Shown: positions 21,726 to 33,508, counted from the stretch's first letter. The stretch is 64,000 nt of DNA from Loripinus fragilis (GCA_964019695.1 OZ026522.1:65867811-65931810), one strand, 5' to 3'. The notes: a model not told the origin generated them from the sequence alone. A program made the numbers and translations.

Positions 21726-21964
21726 TGAGTCGCGGCATGAGATTTCCAACAATTTGACATTTTGACAAGTGTAGACTGGAACGAGCCTCTGCAGCCTTCT
21801 TTGAAGCTTAGAAACTCCAAATGGTGTTCTGTCAGTAGCTTAACAATCATAGAATACTCAAGCGATTAGCAAAGGCTCTGATCAGACTGCGCGTATGCGC
21901 AGGCTGATCTGAGGCTTTGCTGGTCGCACATACCACATTGTTGGAAATCTCATGCACTGGCTCA
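21726..21964. mobile_element. MITE family R, copy 2
   Basis: Same termini (GCATGAGATTTCCAACAA and TTGGAAATCTCATGC) and the same inner palindrome GATCAGACTGCGCG/CGCAGGCTGATC as the other R copies. Confidence 0.85.
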
Positions 21965-22664
21965 AATGTGCAATTTGAAAGGTATTCCTTATTACATTGA
22001 CATGTTAAACACATTCTGTACTTGAATACATACACGGTATCACATACTATTCTGTAAGTAAAGATTCGAACGAATAAAAATCCTCTTTCCGAGGCTTCTC
22101 TAACTTTTGTCTAGAAAGGGGACTGAATCGTGTCTGGAAAGGAGAAGTGGTCCTGGGCTCATATTGGCACCCTTCCCATTTTGATAGTAGGTTCCCCCCT
22201 CCCCCTGTGGAATAGGTTGGGGTGGTGCGTAAGACATATCTGACCGACGGACAACGGCTTAATGGTATAAGTGCGCAAAAAAGTTAGCATCGAGTTGCAC
22301 TGTAACCAAGACAGTCAGTTTATTTTATCACTGAGGCAAATGTCGACTTAATATAAATCTCTTGGCAATCCTTGAGAAATTGAAGAACGAGTATTTTCTT
22401 TCGGAAAGCCATTAGTATAGCTCCCAGTTCAAGATTTATTGCAAACCGTTCGTAGTAGCAGCTGTCTTTTATTTTTACATTCTGCAATTGTACCCTTGAG
22501 ACCTGAATATAACACTATTGTAAAACATTACACATCAAATGTGACAAAATATAATGAGCCAATTCACGCGATTTTAGTACTTACATGTGTTGCATGTGCG
22601 TACGTTTTCATATATGGTTAAGTCAGAAAAGTTCGTTGCATATATTGAGGAATCATAGGTTATA

Positions 22665-23992
22665 CGAGGGCGGGATCAAAAGTAATGCAACCAATGGTGT
22701 TAAATGACAACTAAAGGTGGGATTGCATTTTTGTTTATTTCAAATTGTCAAAATACCATCCCTTCACAGATACACAAGTTTTTAATTTAATCCTTGAAGA
22801 CTTTCTCATAGTCTTTTTGAGGTATACCTCTAAGGAAGTTTAATATGGAGACACCTAACTTTTGGCGGAAGGTATATTTCTGCCAGCAAGATTTTTCATG
22901 AGACGAGGGAAGAGAAAAAGGTCACAGGGGACTAGATCAGGGGAATAGGGTGAATGTTCTAGAACATAGACCCCCTGTTCTTTCCAAAAGCGACGCCACA
23001 CTTCCGGCCTTGTGACTTGAGGCATTGTCATGTTACAAATAAATACCACAGATGCCTATCTTCGGTCAACATTTCTGGTAGAATTTGACAAATTTTCTTA
23101 GAACTTTGTTCCTGTAAAACCTTGTATTCATTGACTTGCCTTTGGATATAGAGACTTTGTATTGCTAGTCCGTTAGGAGTGAAAAATATGGCATATATAA
23201 CCTTTTTAACACTAGTAATCCTTTTGGCAATACAAGTCCTTCTTGCATTTTGGTAAGCCATACTCTTTTACTTATTTTTCGATGCGGTTCGAAATAGTGC
23301 ACCCAAGACTCATCATATGTTACTACATTCATAAATAATTTCTGATCATACCTTGGAAAGCGTTTTAACAGTTTGCGCGCCGTCCTGACATGCGTGATTT
23401 TTTGCTCCTCATTGAGCAAATGTGGAGCCCACCAAGTGCTTTCTTTCTTCATTTTCAAAATATTTCGCCAAAAGCGCAGTGCAAATGCTTTTGAAATGCC
23501 AACCATGTCCGCAATCTAATGAGAAGTATATCTTTGCGCCTGATTTTACTATATAATTTTTTATAACAATCTTTGGACTTCTTGCAGATTTATATCTACA
23601 ATATTCTGGAGCACTTGTAACAGACCCTACGCCTGCACTGAAATCCCTAACCTGTCTGCAAACTGTGGAAAATGACATTGAATTACTAACATAAACAGTA
23701 CATATGTCAGCATAAATGTCCGTTGAACCTCTGCTAAGTAATGCGCGAGTCTTGATGTCAGCCCTGATTTCGATCTCATTTTCAACGCTTCTCCCAACCA
23801 TTTTGCTTAACCGCCTATGAGTAGGGTTTGTGCAGAAGTAAATTTCACGAGAGATATTGTGTCTACATGTGCAGTTGATACATCCATTGGAAGGTGAGAG
23901 AATGGAGAACACATACAAGACGTGGGTTTTATCTTCCCGCCAACAGTTGCGGTGAAAATTAGCCAGTGGCATTACTTTTGATCCCATCCTCG
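22665..23992 (-). mobile_element. Full-length mariner-type transposon, inactive
   Basis: 1328 bp between TA dinucleotides (22663-22664 and 23993-23994). TIRs CGAGGGCGGGATCAAAAGTA and CGAGGATGGGATCAAAAGTA match with two differences. The length, TA target and internal minus-strand transposase fit a mariner. Confidence 0.93.
22745..23801 (-). pseudogene. Mariner transposase, frameshifted
   Basis: The ATG at 23801 opens MVGRSVENEIEIR, the N-terminal HTH region. The frame continues to about 23500, where a shift moves to a frame with WWAPHLLNEEQK and the first catalytic motif VTYDESWVHYFEP (Asp at about 23313; families usually have TGDESW, so Gly to Tyr here). A second shift near 23240 leads to KNARRTCIAKR-like sequence, seen as NARRTCIAKRITSVKKVIYA. 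The second acid lies in HDNA at 23024-23032, in yet another frame. The third lies in YSPDLVPCDLFLFP (Asp near 22937). The C-terminal part has a stop where the family has Trp. Acids of the D,D34D triad survive, but at least three frame changes make the protein nonfunctional. Confidence 0.9.
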
Positions 23993-24407
23993 TAATGCTT
24001 ACTAGCAAACATTATAGAGCCTGGTTAAACGCCACATGATATTTAATTAACCTGAATATGACAGATCCAAATAAATCACTCTGAGCACTTTGTACGTCGT
24101 CAATTTTATCCTTTAAATGCGAACTCCTCCTACTCTATTGGACCAATATCAACCACACTTCACAAGAATGTTACTTAGGTGATCCTTCTAAAAGGTAGCT
24201 GAATGAAGTTTGATCCGTCAAAAATATGGCCGCCATGGTGTGTGGCTTATCACGGCTGTAAAAATCTCGTCTGAATCCGGTGTCAGAATTCAAAATAATT
24301 TGGCAGAAACGATCATTGGATGACCTCCTACAAATATTACTAAACGAATATATGATCAGTCAAAAGAAAAGGCAGTTCCCCTTATGTTCCTTTATAAGGA
24401 AGACAAA

Positions 24408-24675
24408 CAGCAATGATCAAGAATCAATGCAGTCAAGTACCAGACCTGTCCCATGATACCAAATGGGAAAGTAACACAATCACAATAAACATCACAAACA
24501 AGAGCCAGGAGGCCAGTCATTTCCCTTCAGGTGACCACAAGGCAGCAATGAACAGACGCGAAAGGATGAAAAACACAAGACATAAATAACACAAATGATC
24601 CACAAAAGAATAACCGCCTTGGAACAGTAAGTCAACATATTTTACTGGAGGGCTTAAACTGGTTTCACAGCTTAA
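24408..24675 (-). mobile_element. Family A, 5'-truncated 3' end
   Basis: Aligns with 985-1250 (GATACCAAATGGGAAAGTAA, CAATGAACAGACGCGAA, ACCGCCTTGGAACAG, TTTTACTGGAGGGCTTAAAC). The sense strand is minus. Confidence 0.78.
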
Positions 24676-25308
24676 GTCACTCAAACATCTTCTCGTCTAA
24701 AACCACGATCAGAATTAAAAACTGTTTGGCAGAAATGATCTCTAAGTGACCATCTACAATATAAGCCAAAAGGAAATTAATCTGACAAAACCATGGCCGC
24801 CAGGGGGCATGACTTATCGCGGTAACAAAAGCTTCACAAATCTTGGTCACAAGTCATGTACCCTACATATGCGACGCTCTTATGCTTTTCTTTGGATGGA
24901 CCAGAAAAACGTGTCTTGGATACGCTACTTCGGAGCCTAGTTGAACCTAACAGGACCGTGTCAGTGACCTAACTTCTTGTAAATGTATTAATTCGGACAG
25001 CTATATTACAGAAATTAGTCAGGAAATAGATCAATCTATAGACATGTCGTTCAGTGTCATATCTTTAATTAATTAATTATCGATTGATGGTCTCAAGGGA
25101 TTATACAGATACGTACACGGAACGTCTTTTATAACTGCATTTAGCAATGAGCCAGCCAGCCCGTTAAATATTGGTACTTATCGTATAGGCTAACAGTCTT
25201 TGTCCATTGGGTATTTTTTTTGCATACCAGGTAAAACTGGGCCTTATCCAAACCGATTGCAAAGCTTATCAGCAGACGGCACTAGTAGGAAAATAGATGT
25301 CATTTTAA

Positions 25309-26041
25309 ACTTTAGTTTATAAATTCAAACGAATTGTTGGAAACCCTAATTTCAGTGACCAACTCAAAAAGATAATAAAACGTTATAAAAGGGTTGGATA
25401 TAACTTGGATATCATGCGACAGTCTGCTTGCCTAGTTTTAAATCCAATCACGGTTTATAGCTATGGTTTCCTCTTTAATTGCACGACGGCGGGTCAGGCC
25501 TCAGACTCAATGACGGCTCTGACGTAAAGCTTCAACTTGAGATTTTCTTTAGCTTTGACTATCTGTGAGTCATGAGCTCTTTTTTGTGTCTTCATGGTGT
25601 GTTAATTTGATTAGAGTGTTTTTCCATGATGATGCATTGCATTAGTTAGATTGCCTCCATGCGAGCTGAACATTTCTTGTATTTCAACAACAGCAGAATC
25701 TAGGACGAAGATTTGGTACCAGTAAAATGCATTTAAGCCCCCCCCCCCCCGGTGGCTTGGGCTGCTGTCTGTTCTAAGGCGGTGGTTCTGTTGTTGTTGA
25801 CTTTTTGTTTATTGTTACTCCCATTGTGGGATTCTGCAATTGTTCTATGTTTTGCTGTACGTTACTTTATGTCCTTTCTAGTATTGCAATCATCTTGATG
25901 GGGAAGAGAGAGCTGGTTGCTTTGCTTTATTTGTCTTCCTGGTGTCTCTTGATGGTTGAGCGGCTCTTCCTCTAGGTGCTATGGAGTTGTCTGCGGTTTG
26001 TGATTGTGGTATTTCCTGATCATACTCACTTACTATTTTTA
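25309..26041 (+). mobile_element. Family B, longest copy: ORF 3' end plus untranslated tail
   Basis: Holds the longest readable piece of the family B protein: from 25309 the frame gives TLVYKFKRIVGNPNFSDQ, then IIKRYKRVGYNLDIMRQS, then ACLVLNPITVYSYGFLFNC, and ends at TAA near 25528. After that come GACTATCTGTGAGTCATGAG, a C run (25738-25750) and the common 3' end at 26041. The frame has a stop just upstream at about 25306, so it is 5'-disrupted. I recall similar peptides from bivalve retroelement annotations, but assign no enzyme domain. Confidence 0.7.
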
Positions 26042-26088
26042 CTGCTAAGTTGGTGTCTCAGTTTTGTGTACACTACCGATCACGTATA

Positions 26089-27126
26089 CTAAAGGACTTT
26101 GAAAACGCATCACCCATATTAAATCATTTATTTCACAAACCCTTAGAACGTCAGCGAGATAATTACTATTGCATATCATAGTCTGACTATCTGGTAGTGT
26201 GTCCTAGAAATTTCATGGTTGTAAATTTACTTTAAGGTATTGAAAAAGTATCCGTTTTAAGACAGGGGTGGACGATTTTGAAGGACACAAATTCAGCTGC
26301 AATTTAACACGCGTTAGTTTTGATTCCTGACTCAATGAATTTGCGTCCTTTGCTTCTTTCACAATTGCACATTCATCATTGAAGGATTAGAAATGAATTG
26401 CCAGTTTGGTATGCTCAAAATTACACCCCTTAAAATTACCGACATACCCCACCCGCCCTGATTACTATAGTCTATTAATAAAATTCAACGTCTTGGGCCT
26501 TTCAAAGTTTCGATTTCTTACGTCCGGTTTTATTGGGAGAGGCTAAGGGCATACACAAAAGACAGATTATTCATAAATTACGCTTCTATTACGTGTCTTT
26601 TGTATTGTGCAACTGACGTTATCGTAAAAATTTAAGACATTCTCGATCACATGACAGCAGATCTCTTGCAACTATTTTACATCAAAACGTCTTCCTCATA
26701 TGCTTGTCAGTGTATGTAATGAATATCAGTAATGAAAGCGTGCATAAAGGTAACTAATGGAGATGTTTCTAAAAAGGAGCTATAAATTGATGTTCAAATT
26801 TGACGTTTATTTTCGAAATTTTGAAATTATCAATTACTTATAATTAGAAAAAGTCTATAAACTCTTTTGGTTACATGGCATCATATACGCCACAATTTCA
26901 ACATAAAAGTAATAAAAAAGCTTCACTTATTTGTGCAGAAAGGTGCTGGATGCTGTATGTACCCATGTGACGTTATCAGCAGCGTCGCGTGATAGTGCAG
27001 CAAATTAGTGACTGATTCATACCAATTCTGGGTTGCACATTAAAACCTGCGAGTAACTTTTCAATCTCATATACGGTTTGCAAGAAAAGTGCAAAAATAT
27101 GGTGATGCGATTTCAAAGTCCTCTAG
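26089..27126. mobile_element. TA-flanked TIR element, CTAAAGGACTTT family
   Basis: 1038 bp between TA pairs. CTAAAGGACTTTGAAAACGC at the left matches the inverted right end (CTAGAGGACTTTGAAATCGC) with two differences and one indel over 31 positions. No transposase frame. Same length class as the 15353 element but unrelated termini. Confidence 0.82.
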
Positions 27127-27427
27127 TATATTTGTCCATATCAAATTGGCGTTGAAAAGCATTGAAAATACACGTAATATGCATTAGTTTTCCAACGCGA
27201 ATTTCGAATGTCCTATCATATCTCGATATCGATACATATTGAACTGTAGTGCAATGGAGTTACCTATTAACCAATCGCTAGCCCATGTATATCAATCCAG
27301 TTCAACGTACAATTCGCACTAAAACGCATTTTTGAACAGCCAATCAAAGAGGTTTAAATGAGGTGCCCAACCTGTTACGTGCAAATCAATGATTATTTTA
27401 TAAACCAGGGGATTGTTTGCCAGAGCT

Positions 27428-27632
27428 GCAGCCTGTTTCCCAACCTACCTAAATGTGACTCCTGGTGACTGTCAGCCCCGGATGCAGCCTGTTTATACAG
27501 TTTCCAATCCTACTTAAAGGGAAATGACGGCCCAGGGTGCAGCCTGTCAATTCAATTTCATAACCTACGTAATTTGGACTTTTGGTTGGGATTGCAGCCA
27601 GTTTATCCGGTTTCTAAACCTATTTAGGAATG
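27428..27632. repeat. 55-bp tandem repeat, about 3.7 copies
   Basis: Units at 27428, 27484, 27539 and 27594 begin GCAGCCTGTTTAT or close variants and end with CTACNTAA-like sequence. Units are clearly diverged. Confidence 0.75.
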
Positions 27633-27677
27633 TGTCTTATAGCAAAAGCTGTCTTGATTTTTGACATTTATAATACA

Positions 27678-28360
27678 TGAAAGTAAGAAAGGGGCAAAGA
27701 TTGGGAATCAATATAATCAAGCACCACACCTGACCCAGGATACCACACGGGAAAATAACAAAATTGCAATAAACAGACGGGAAAGCATGACAAACACAAG
27801 ACATAAATAACACAAATGATCCACGAAAGTCTTGGGGGGGGGGGGTAACCTGAGGGTAATTTTGGTTCGGGTGTGCGGCCCAGTTTTTTTTAAACCTACC
27901 CCAATCATATACCTGGTCTTCGAACAAAATGACCTATTCATATACTTGGTTGAACAAAATGCCTACATATTCCTATACTGTTCTTTGTTTTTTTATACCT
28001 TATTTGGTGTCCGCTAACAAAGTTTATAAATATTACAATTTCGGTTTCTGAGCTGAATATCTGAGCAGAAATATGAGTATTATCAAACAGTGTTGTCAGA
28101 AAATGGGACCATTCATGTAACAATGATGAAAAACTGGGTCAGTCATATACTTTTTCTTAGAAAAAGGGGGCTTATCGTATGCCTGGCAGCACTGAAAAAG
28201 GGGGCTATTCGCGCCGCACATCCATATTATGTCATGTATAGGTAGTTCCCCCCCCACCCCCGAGACAAAAGTAGTACCGCCTTGGAATGGTTAGTAGGCC
28301 TAAAAATAAATTTTCTGGAGGGCTTAAACCAGTTTCACCGCACCAACCTCATTCTTAATT
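27678..28360 (-). mobile_element. Family A copy split by an insertion
   Basis: 27678-27830 and 28267-28360 together rebuild a family A copy: CACAAATGATCCACGAAAG on the left is followed in normal copies by the GTACCGCCTTGGAA found on the right. The intervening 436 bp are foreign. Confidence 0.75.
27831..28266. mobile_element. Insertion in family A copy, G-rich termini
   Basis: Begins CTTGGGGGGGGGG...TAACCT and ends with the rough inverse ...GGTAGTTCCCCCCCC...CGAG. Inward, GTGTGCGGC pairs with GCCGCACAT. Probably a MITE. An AAAGT-like word on both sides may be its target duplication. Confidence 0.5.
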
Positions 28361-28474
28361 CTGACGTGGACCAGGGCGCAGAGCTATTAGGCATATTGTT
28401 GTTATCTTTTTATAAAGACTAACTTTACTCGCATCACAAACAACAGGGTTTCTAATTTGCATATCGTGCATCTA

Positions 28475-28568
28475 GTATGTTGCTATAGCGTATTGTATTT
28501 TAAGTAAGAAATTTGGTTTTATGAAGTTCTATGTATCTTCTAGTCTCTTAAGAAAAATAACTTAGATG
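28475..28568. repeat. Dispersed repeat piece, inverted relative of 32320-32410
   Basis: AGTATGTTGC to AAAAATAACTTAGAT is matched in inverse at 32320-32410 with scattered changes (TATGAAGTT, AGTCTCTT). Confidence 0.65.
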
Positions 28569-28676
28569 TAACGCCAAAAGTTGTGGGTCACGCTTGTAAC
28601 ATAATGACGTCGTCTTTCTGAACGTCGTTTTCACCATTTTTAATTACGTCGTTTAATTGGAAATCTTCTTGGTACA

Positions 28677-29257
28677 CTGACGCCCATGAATTTGTACTGT
28701 GAATTCGCGTTTGGTGCGTATTTGCAATGCGTTGTACGCACGTACGAATTAAAGTGCGTTGAAAACGCAAATCAACTCGTATCAAAGCAAGGCAAGATCA
28801 TGAATAATCATATGAGATGGTAAGCGTTAGTGCGTTAACCAATCAAATTGCCTATTTAGAAAAATCGATATTGAAATGTGTTGACTCTATTATAGGTAAA
28901 TCAAATGTAAAGTTTGAAATTTGCTATATGATCTTGCGTTAAACAATATTATTTCTTACCACAATGTTTTATTTTGCTATTAAATCCGTTTAAACGTCAT
29001 TTATCCTTCCTCTTATGAATGACTATACAGCAAAACATTACGATGCGGATCTGCGTTGCTACGCAGTGATTAACGTTGATAAATCAGCTGGATCGATTGG
29101 TGGGCAGGTAAATGCGTTTCACTGCAGTTCAACGCATTTTCAATGACTAGCGGGGATTGGCTATTTGGAATTCACGTTGAAAATACAGTGCGTATTACCT
29201 GCGTTTTCAATGCGTTTTCAACGCGAATTCAACAAGTACAAAAACGTGGGCGGTAGG
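28677..29257. mobile_element. TIR element with AACGC-type subterminal words
   Basis: TGTGAATTCGCGTTTGG at the left and AACGCGAATTCAACAAGTAC at the right are inverted relatives. GCGTTGAAAACGCA-like words repeat next to both ends. A related pair (CCAACGCGAATTTCG and AATTCGCACTAAAACGC) occurs at 27190-27335. No gene. Confidence 0.55.
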
Positions 29258-30630
29258 GTAGATTGTATGATCTTTTTAGTATCAACTAAAATCCTGTGTT
29301 TTCAATTTCCTTCGGTGATGTTATTATTTTCATGTTTTGTAAAGTGCTAACTGTTGGCGATCTCATATTTTCTAAGTAGGACTTTATGACAGATACCCGT
29401 CGCTCAGGGGATTTCGGAAGTGACACTTTTAGTATATTTTTCATAGCTCTTGCATTCTTCGTCCTATTTTGAAAGTCTTTGGTTCAACTGTTTTTGTGTT
29501 CTTCTGTTTTCGCTGTACTTAGCCAAATATTCCCTTTGACGATCTTAAATTTGTTTTCTTTTTAGCCTATTGTTTCTTTGTCATACAGCGTCATGTTTTA
29601 AAGAGTTATGCTTGTTTTGACTTAGATTTGACCTCGGTGCATAGTAACTTGTATATCTATCTTTTTCTTTCTGCAGCCTTTAATCTCTTATAATGCTGAA
29701 ATGATTCCTATAAAATTAGCGATATAAACACTTACTAAACCTACACGAATACTACATAGAAATACGGATAATTTAACAACTGTATTCTTTCGACGTTACG
29801 TGTCTTAAACGTCAAAAAAGCGCAAGTGTGACAAATTGTAAGACACCACTCTCAATAGAACAATTCTAATACGGTTTGCACAATCATAAAACTGTTTAGA
29901 ATTTTGAAATTTTTGCTAAAAATGTAACTATTTAAAAACATCTTCAGAGTTAAAATATTAAAAGACACATATCCGAGATTTAATTTTGTTAAAAAAACGT
30001 GTGTTCATCAAAACGACGTTTTTAAAAATTGTGACAATTTTAAGACGCCATAAATGTATTGCTAAAATCACTTTATAAACGCCCAAGATATTTTGTATTT
30101 CGAATAATATTATATAAATAACTATCTAAATGTATGTCAAATTTTGAATATTTTAAAATTATTCTAATGGAGTATCATTTTATAGCATTTTGGGGAAAAA
30201 GTGCCTCAAAACGGCCATTTTTTAGAAATCTTTCAAATTTTAACTTTGCATGCGGTGGTGACCATCCTTTTTTGTTGTTTGGCCTATTGACGTAAGATTC
30301 ACGTGCCATCTATACTGGCGTCACAGGCGCCGTAACGTAAAAAAATCCCGCCATTTGAACGTTAATTGAGCTTTCTGTGCATGGTAATTCAACCTAGCGT
30401 GAACAAGTTGTGTTACATTTTTCAACGTTATTTTGACGTTTCCCATTATTTAAATTATCAATTTTTATGCGTATTCTAGATTCATATTTAGCAAAAATAT
30501 ATAGGAATGAAGAGAACATCATTGTCTCAAATATAGTACTCATGACATTTTTCCTAGTTGAGACAAATAAACAAGAATGAAAGATCACGCTTCGTCAATT
30601 TCTACATGATCCCCTACTTTTGACGTTACG
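29258..30630. other. AT-rich stretch, nothing recognised
   Basis: GACGTTACGT occurs near both ends (29793 and 30622) in the same orientation, with no clear element structure between. No exon-like segment. Confidence 0.45.
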
Positions 30631-30694
30631 TCTTAGATATTCAAGGCTAATTTCTGTAGCTTAGAAATATTTCTTTTAGCACAATATTTCGCTT
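30631..30694. repeat. Dispersed repeat piece, inverted relative of 32266-32330
   Basis: CTTAGATATTCAAGGCTAAT through AGCACAATATTTCGCTT is matched in inverse at 32266-32330 with three or four changes. Confidence 0.75.
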
Positions 30695-32157
30695 ATCCCG
30701 ACTTTTAATGATAAAGAAGCTAAATAATATGGGTCAGGATATGACAAAAAGTACCCTATGGCTGTATTAATCAAAATCAAAGTAATGATGCGTCTGCAAA
30801 GTACTACCACTTACGAGCATTTTCTGAAAATTTGAAGCAATTATCTTCAAAATTGACAAAGATATGGAGGTTTGAATAAGCGTTTGTAATCTGGTTTTAA
30901 ACGCGACGTCAAGAAACACGTAAGCCTAATATGACGTCCGAATGCTGGTCTCCAGTTGCTCATTGATTATAGTCGACTGTGTATAACTACCCAGTAAATA
31001 TACTTAACGCCAGTAAAAACGCAACTTTTACAGAATAAACTTACTCGAGATTTAATGCTATTATATCATTCTAATAAAATAAAAGCATAAACCTATGGTT
31101 GCGATATCAAGCCAATACTCTTTTGGTGCAGATAAAGCAGTCCAGATAAGCCAGGCTGTATTTTTTGATAAAGGGACACAACCCGAACTTCGACACAAAA
31201 ACTGCAAAATCACCTTATTAATATGGATATCAGATCTTCATTATGAATGGCTCTTTTGGATTCAAACTTTCGGAAAATTTCAACATTGCTCTACTTTCTA
31301 TGCACACGCAACAGATTTTTTTTGTCTTGAAGTTTTGACCTTCAAATATGTCATCAACGTTTCAGCATGAAAACCGGAAGTTAACGAAAATGCGACACTT
31401 TCGATGGTAAATATTGCAATAAATGATAAGCATAGGTTATGACCTTACAATTTACGTATGCCAATTTTTTAAATGATTCAGTTTAATTGAAGCTTTAGTG
31501 ATTTCTCAAATTTTGGGGAAATGTCACGAAAAATGAAATTTAAAACATAAATTTTAGGTCCTTCCAGCAAAGTGATTTTTGTGTTGTAAACCGTTTTTCT
31601 GTTTGTTTGAGCGAAAAGCAGTACTTGCACGCTGATATTAAATAAAATTTCAAGATTTAATATGGTTACCAAAAAATTTGATAAATTTGTCATTTTTCAC
31701 CAAATTATTTGGCAGAAGTGTGCAATTGAGCTCATGTTTTGGTAAAACGTTCTCCTACGTTAGGGACGCTTGTTAGTACAAAGACAAAGTGTATAAAGCT
31801 GCTATTTATAGGAAAAATAACACTTGTACCAGTTGCGGTTTTAATGGCTTTAAGTATATAATGCATTCTCATGCTTTATCTATGGTTAAATATAGATGCA
31901 AATGAAATTGTTCACATTTGTACTTTTTAAGGGGTATTGTAGGCTTTTAAAATGATCCACCCTGCATTTTGAGCCCATGTAGGTGCTATGGTCTTATTGT
32001 TACCATGGCAACAGGCACCATACAAAACCTTAAATATGACCAGAAACATCCGCTACTTTGATTACATCAAGCTTTTTTGTGGTACTATAAAAGCACCTTA
32101 TTTTTTGTCATTTAGGCATTTTTGCAAATGTCTATTGCGTAATAATAGTTGAAAAAT
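30695..32157. other. AT-rich stretch without a recognised gene
   Basis: A 91-codon frame at 31095-31370 has no family features and no clear splice sites. A faint palindrome lies around GGTGCTATGG...CAACAGGCACC near 31980-32018. Confidence 0.45.
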
Positions 32158-32162
32158 CCCAG

Positions 32163-32259
32163 AAGGTGACCACAAAGCACATATAAACAGACGCGCACAA
32201 AGACATAACAAACACAAGACAGAATAAAACATAAGAGATCCACAAAAGAAGTACCGCGA
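32163..32259 (-). mobile_element. Family A internal fragment
   Basis: AGGTGACCACAAAGCACATA through AAGAAGTACCGC matches the middle of family A. Both ends are missing. Confidence 0.7.
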
Positions 32260-32265
32260 GAAGCG

Positions 32266-32410
32266 AAATATTGTGCTAAATGAAATATTTTTAAGCTACA
32301 GAAATTAGCCTTGAATATCTAAGTTATTTTTCTAAAGAGACTTAAAGATACACACAACTTCATAAACCCAAATTCCTTAATTAAAATATAATATGCTATT
32401 GCAACATACT
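32266..32410. repeat. Dispersed repeat, composite of the 28475 and 30631 pieces
   Basis: One continuous stretch here matches the inverse of 30631-30694 (left part) and of 28475-28568 (right part), so those two are fragments of one longer repeat. Confidence 0.65.
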
Positions 32411-32437
32411 GCCTGACCAACCGTCGTGCAATTAAAG

Positions 32438-32668
32438 AGGCGTGAGGTTGTCGCCGTTAAACCGGTTTAAGCCTTCCAGTAAAATATTTTACTGACCGTT
32501 CCAAGGCGGTACTTCTTTTGTGGATCGTTTTTGTTAGTTACAGGTATGCTTCATGTTTGTGCTGTGGTATTTGTTCCTTGTAGCCTTCTTGTCACCTGTT
32601 GGGAAAGGGCTGACCTCTTGGCTGTCAAGTTTGTAGTGTATTGTCACTTTCCCAAATGTGTTCTGGTA
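32438..32668 (+). mobile_element. Family A copy lacking its 3' end
   Basis: Sense-strand family A from AACCGGTTTAAGCC through GACCGTTCCAAGGCGGTACT to TGTCACTTTCCCAAATG, where it breaks off at the start of the next copy. Confidence 0.75.
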
Positions 32669-32670
32669 CA

Positions 32671-32985
32671 CATCAGAATTAAGGGCGAGGTTGGCGCCAT
32701 AAAACTGGTTTAATCCCTCCGGTAAAATAGTTTATGACCGTTCCAAGGCGGTACTTCATTTGTGGATCGTTTATGTTTTTTCTGTCTTGTTTTTGCTATG
32801 TCTGTGCGCGTCTGTTTATATGTGCTTTGTGGTCACCTGCTGGGAAAGGGCTGGCCTCTTGGCTCTCGTTTGTGGTGTCTTACTGTGAATTTGTCACTTT
32901 CCCATTGGTATCTTGGGTCAGGTGTGGTACTTGATTGTATCTATTCCTGATCTTTGCACCCTTACTTACTATAAAACTGATCAAC
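32671..32985 (+). mobile_element. Family A copy with complete 3' end
   Basis: From CAGAATTAAGGGCGAGGTTG to the terminus CCTGATCTTTGCACCCTTAC. Head-to-tail with the preceding copy. Confidence 0.8.
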
Positions 32986-33508
32986 ATTACTCAACCTAGA
33001 AAGCAAATGCCGTTGACGTGACGGACGCTCAGTGGTAACACTGTTTCGCATTAGGTTGCGAAACTCGGGATAACTTGGCACAAACAATACAGGTACTATT
33101 GTAAGAAACAGTTTTCACATTTGCTGTCTCTGTATTCTTATAGATGCATGTTTGTGTTGCTTAATGGATCTGGCCCCAAGGTTATAAAACATTATTAATT
33201 ATTACTTTAATATTTAGTGTAACATGAAGGCGAGGTAAAGTTCAGAAAATATTGCATTGTATCTCTTTTTCCCCAACTTATTTAATAACTTCAATAAAAC
33301 ATGAGCACTTGTGTAAGATCCTCAATTAAATAACAATATAAAATTTATGAAATAGATGAGACTGATTTACAATTACTAATGGAGCTAAAATACCCTAACC
33401 AACGCACTTTTATGAAATATATATTACGCCTACATGCTTCGCGTGAGCAGCCAATCATTTGCTTGTTGTCATTTTTTAACTTTTTACATTTACATAACTC
33501 ATGGTATA

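Noticed and set aside
31095..31370. 91-codon frame as a host exon
   Set aside because: No acceptor or donor of quality, AT-rich codons, no family features.
33010..33080. tRNA-like GCTCAGTGGTAACAC followed by GGTTGCGAAACTCGGG
   Set aside because: A-box-like but the B box is broken (GTTGCGAAAC) and no stem pairs. Too weak to list as tRNA or SINE.
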